Part shown: positions 6,469 through 7,252 of the stretch, piece after piece
Numbering within the stretch: the stretch's first letter is position 1
Layout: every line of letters begins with the position of its first letter
NCBI GenBank assembly: GCA_029262955.1
Contig: JAJCYL010000397.1
Span: 1 to 7,252 of the forward strand
Source: Cytophagales bacterium
GTDB taxonomy: Bacteria > Bacteroidota > Bacteroidia > Cytophagales > Cyclobacteriaceae
Length of the DNA: 7,252 nucleotides
Direction: 5' to 3'
Notes under the pieces: generated by a model
Seen by the model: only the letters and a program-made list of their open reading frames with translations
The model's database searches: none
Told to the model about the DNA's origin: nothing
Translations under genes and position numbers: made by a program

Positions 6469-6528
6469 TAGTGTCACCAAAATTAAAATAAAGAATGCTG
6501 ATATCGACGTATTATAACTTGAAGTCAA

Positions 6529-7252
6529 TTAGTTCAACAACATCAAAACCAAGGGCATAGTAACCAGGGCTATGACTGTTTCTACCGTTATAATGGTTGC
6601 CATCAACTTTTGATCGCCATTCAAGTGTCCAGCCAGAATATAGGCCGACACTGCACACGGTACTGATGATGCCAGCACAGCAATGGACAAGGTCATTTGA
6701 TCAGATTCAATTGAATTGAATATAAAAAAAGCTATTGCTGGCATAACCAGGAGTTTTACTAAAGAAGTAATAGAGATTGGATAGATATCACTCATATTGT
6801 CAATTCTACGAAGCCCGGTGCCCACTGAAATAAGCCCCATTGGTAGCGCCGCACTTGAAAGGATACTAAAAGTATCATGACTAACATAGGGTAACCCAAT
6901 CCCAGTGGCATTTAATAGAATTCCAATAAAACACGCAACCACTAACGGATTACTTACAATGCTCTGCAAAATTCCCCACAGCCCTTTTGATGGCCCGGGG
7001 ACAAAATAAGCAAATGCAACAATGCAAAGAATATTAACAAGCGGAATAACTCCGGCCAGACCAAGAGCTGTTAAAGCCAACCCTTCTGAACCAAAGAGAG
7101 CAGCTGCTGCCGCCAGTGCCACATAGGTATTGGGTCTGATACTTCCTTGAAAAACTGAGGTGAAAGAGGCCGCACTAACAGGCAGTAATGGTCTTAAGAG
7201 TAAGATGAAAATTGCGGTTAAAAAAACTACAAGCATTAAGAGACCTGATAGG
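6529..7252 (-). CDS. AEC (auxin efflux carrier) family transporter, N-terminus cut by window edge
   Basis: The frame ends at TAA 6531-6529 and stays open to the window edge (240 codons visible). The ATG at 7236 is internal, because five sense codons (LSGLL) precede it with no stop. AEC proteins are usually around 300 residues, so some 60-70 N-terminal residues are probably missing. The visible part is very hydrophobic, with about eight membrane segments. FQGSIRPNTYVALAAA matches the conserved Arg-x-Asn-Thr region of the Mem_trans family. The later ALPMGLISVGTGLR and ASSVPCAVSAYILAGHL blocks are typical of the second half. AEC members are secondary carriers of organic anions such as malate or malonate and of auxin-like compounds. 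The substrate here is unknown. The AraC gene starts 60 bp downstream on the same strand, so the transporter may belong to the same module. Confidence 0.9.
   Translation of the reverse strand, partial: LSGLLMLVVFLTAIFILLLRPLLPVSAASFTSVFQGSIRPNTYVALAAAAALFGSEGLALTALGLAGVIPLVNILCIVAFAYFVPGPSKGLWGILQSIVSNPLVVACFIGILLNATGIGLPYVSHDTFSILSSAALPMGLISVGTGLRRIDNMSDIYPISITSLVKLLVMPAIAFFIFNSIESDQMTLSIAVLASSVPCAVSAYILAGHLNGDQKLMATIITVETVIALVTMPLVLMLLN

Noticed and set aside
6478..6485. Exact TAnnTTTG match (TAATTTTG, minus strand) ahead of the AraC gene
   Set aside because: The start codon at 6468 would be only a few bases from the transcript start, and no -33 box is present in an AT-rich stretch. It is too weak to list as a promoter, although a leaderless transcript is possible.
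6511..6528. TTGACT followed by TATAAT on the minus strand, resembling an E. coli promoter
   Set aside because: The two hexamers are only 6 bp apart instead of about 17, and this lineage uses a different consensus.

Overview
The window looks like a chromosomal segment of a member of the Bacteroidota or a close relative. The signs are moderate-to-low GC, little Shine-Dalgarno signal, an AraC regulator with a seven-helix membrane domain of the kind common in that phylum, and matches to the phylum's TAnnTTTG -7 promoter element. No rRNA, tRNA, CRISPR array, insertion sequence or phage gene is visible. Genus cannot be assigned from the sequence alone.

Left part (1-1594, minus strand): the first 531 codons of a PQQ-dependent alcohol dehydrogenase of the quinohemoprotein type, cut by the window edge, with a probable lipoprotein signal. 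It is the largest gene here. Next to it (1806-2708, minus) is a secreted two-lobed aspartyl protease with two Asp-Thr-Gly motifs.

Middle (2709-4148): a 96-bp intergenic region separates the protease from a divergent membrane-anchored AraC-type regulator. This regulator is split by a single in-frame TAG codon at 3354-3356 and probably starts at TTG. A palindrome and a -7 promoter match lie between the two genes. Beyond the regulator, on the other strand, is a 40-codon remnant of the C-terminus of a TPR protein. It ends at a 10-bp inverted repeat, so this stretch shows signs of gene decay.

Right part (4149-7252, all minus): in transcription order, an AEC-family transporter (N-terminus outside the window), a PchR-like soluble AraC regulator, a DUF1772 membrane protein and an NmrA-like NAD(P)-binding oxidoreductase. 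The last two genes are 32 bp apart and probably form an operon. Between the regulator and DUF1772 are two 17-bp near-identical direct repeats at 21-bp spacing. They sit directly upstream of a -7-like element with no -33 box, the geometry expected of an AraC-activated promoter. My working model is a self-contained module in which the AraC protein responds to a small molecule and switches on the DUF1772-NmrA pair, possibly together with the transporter.
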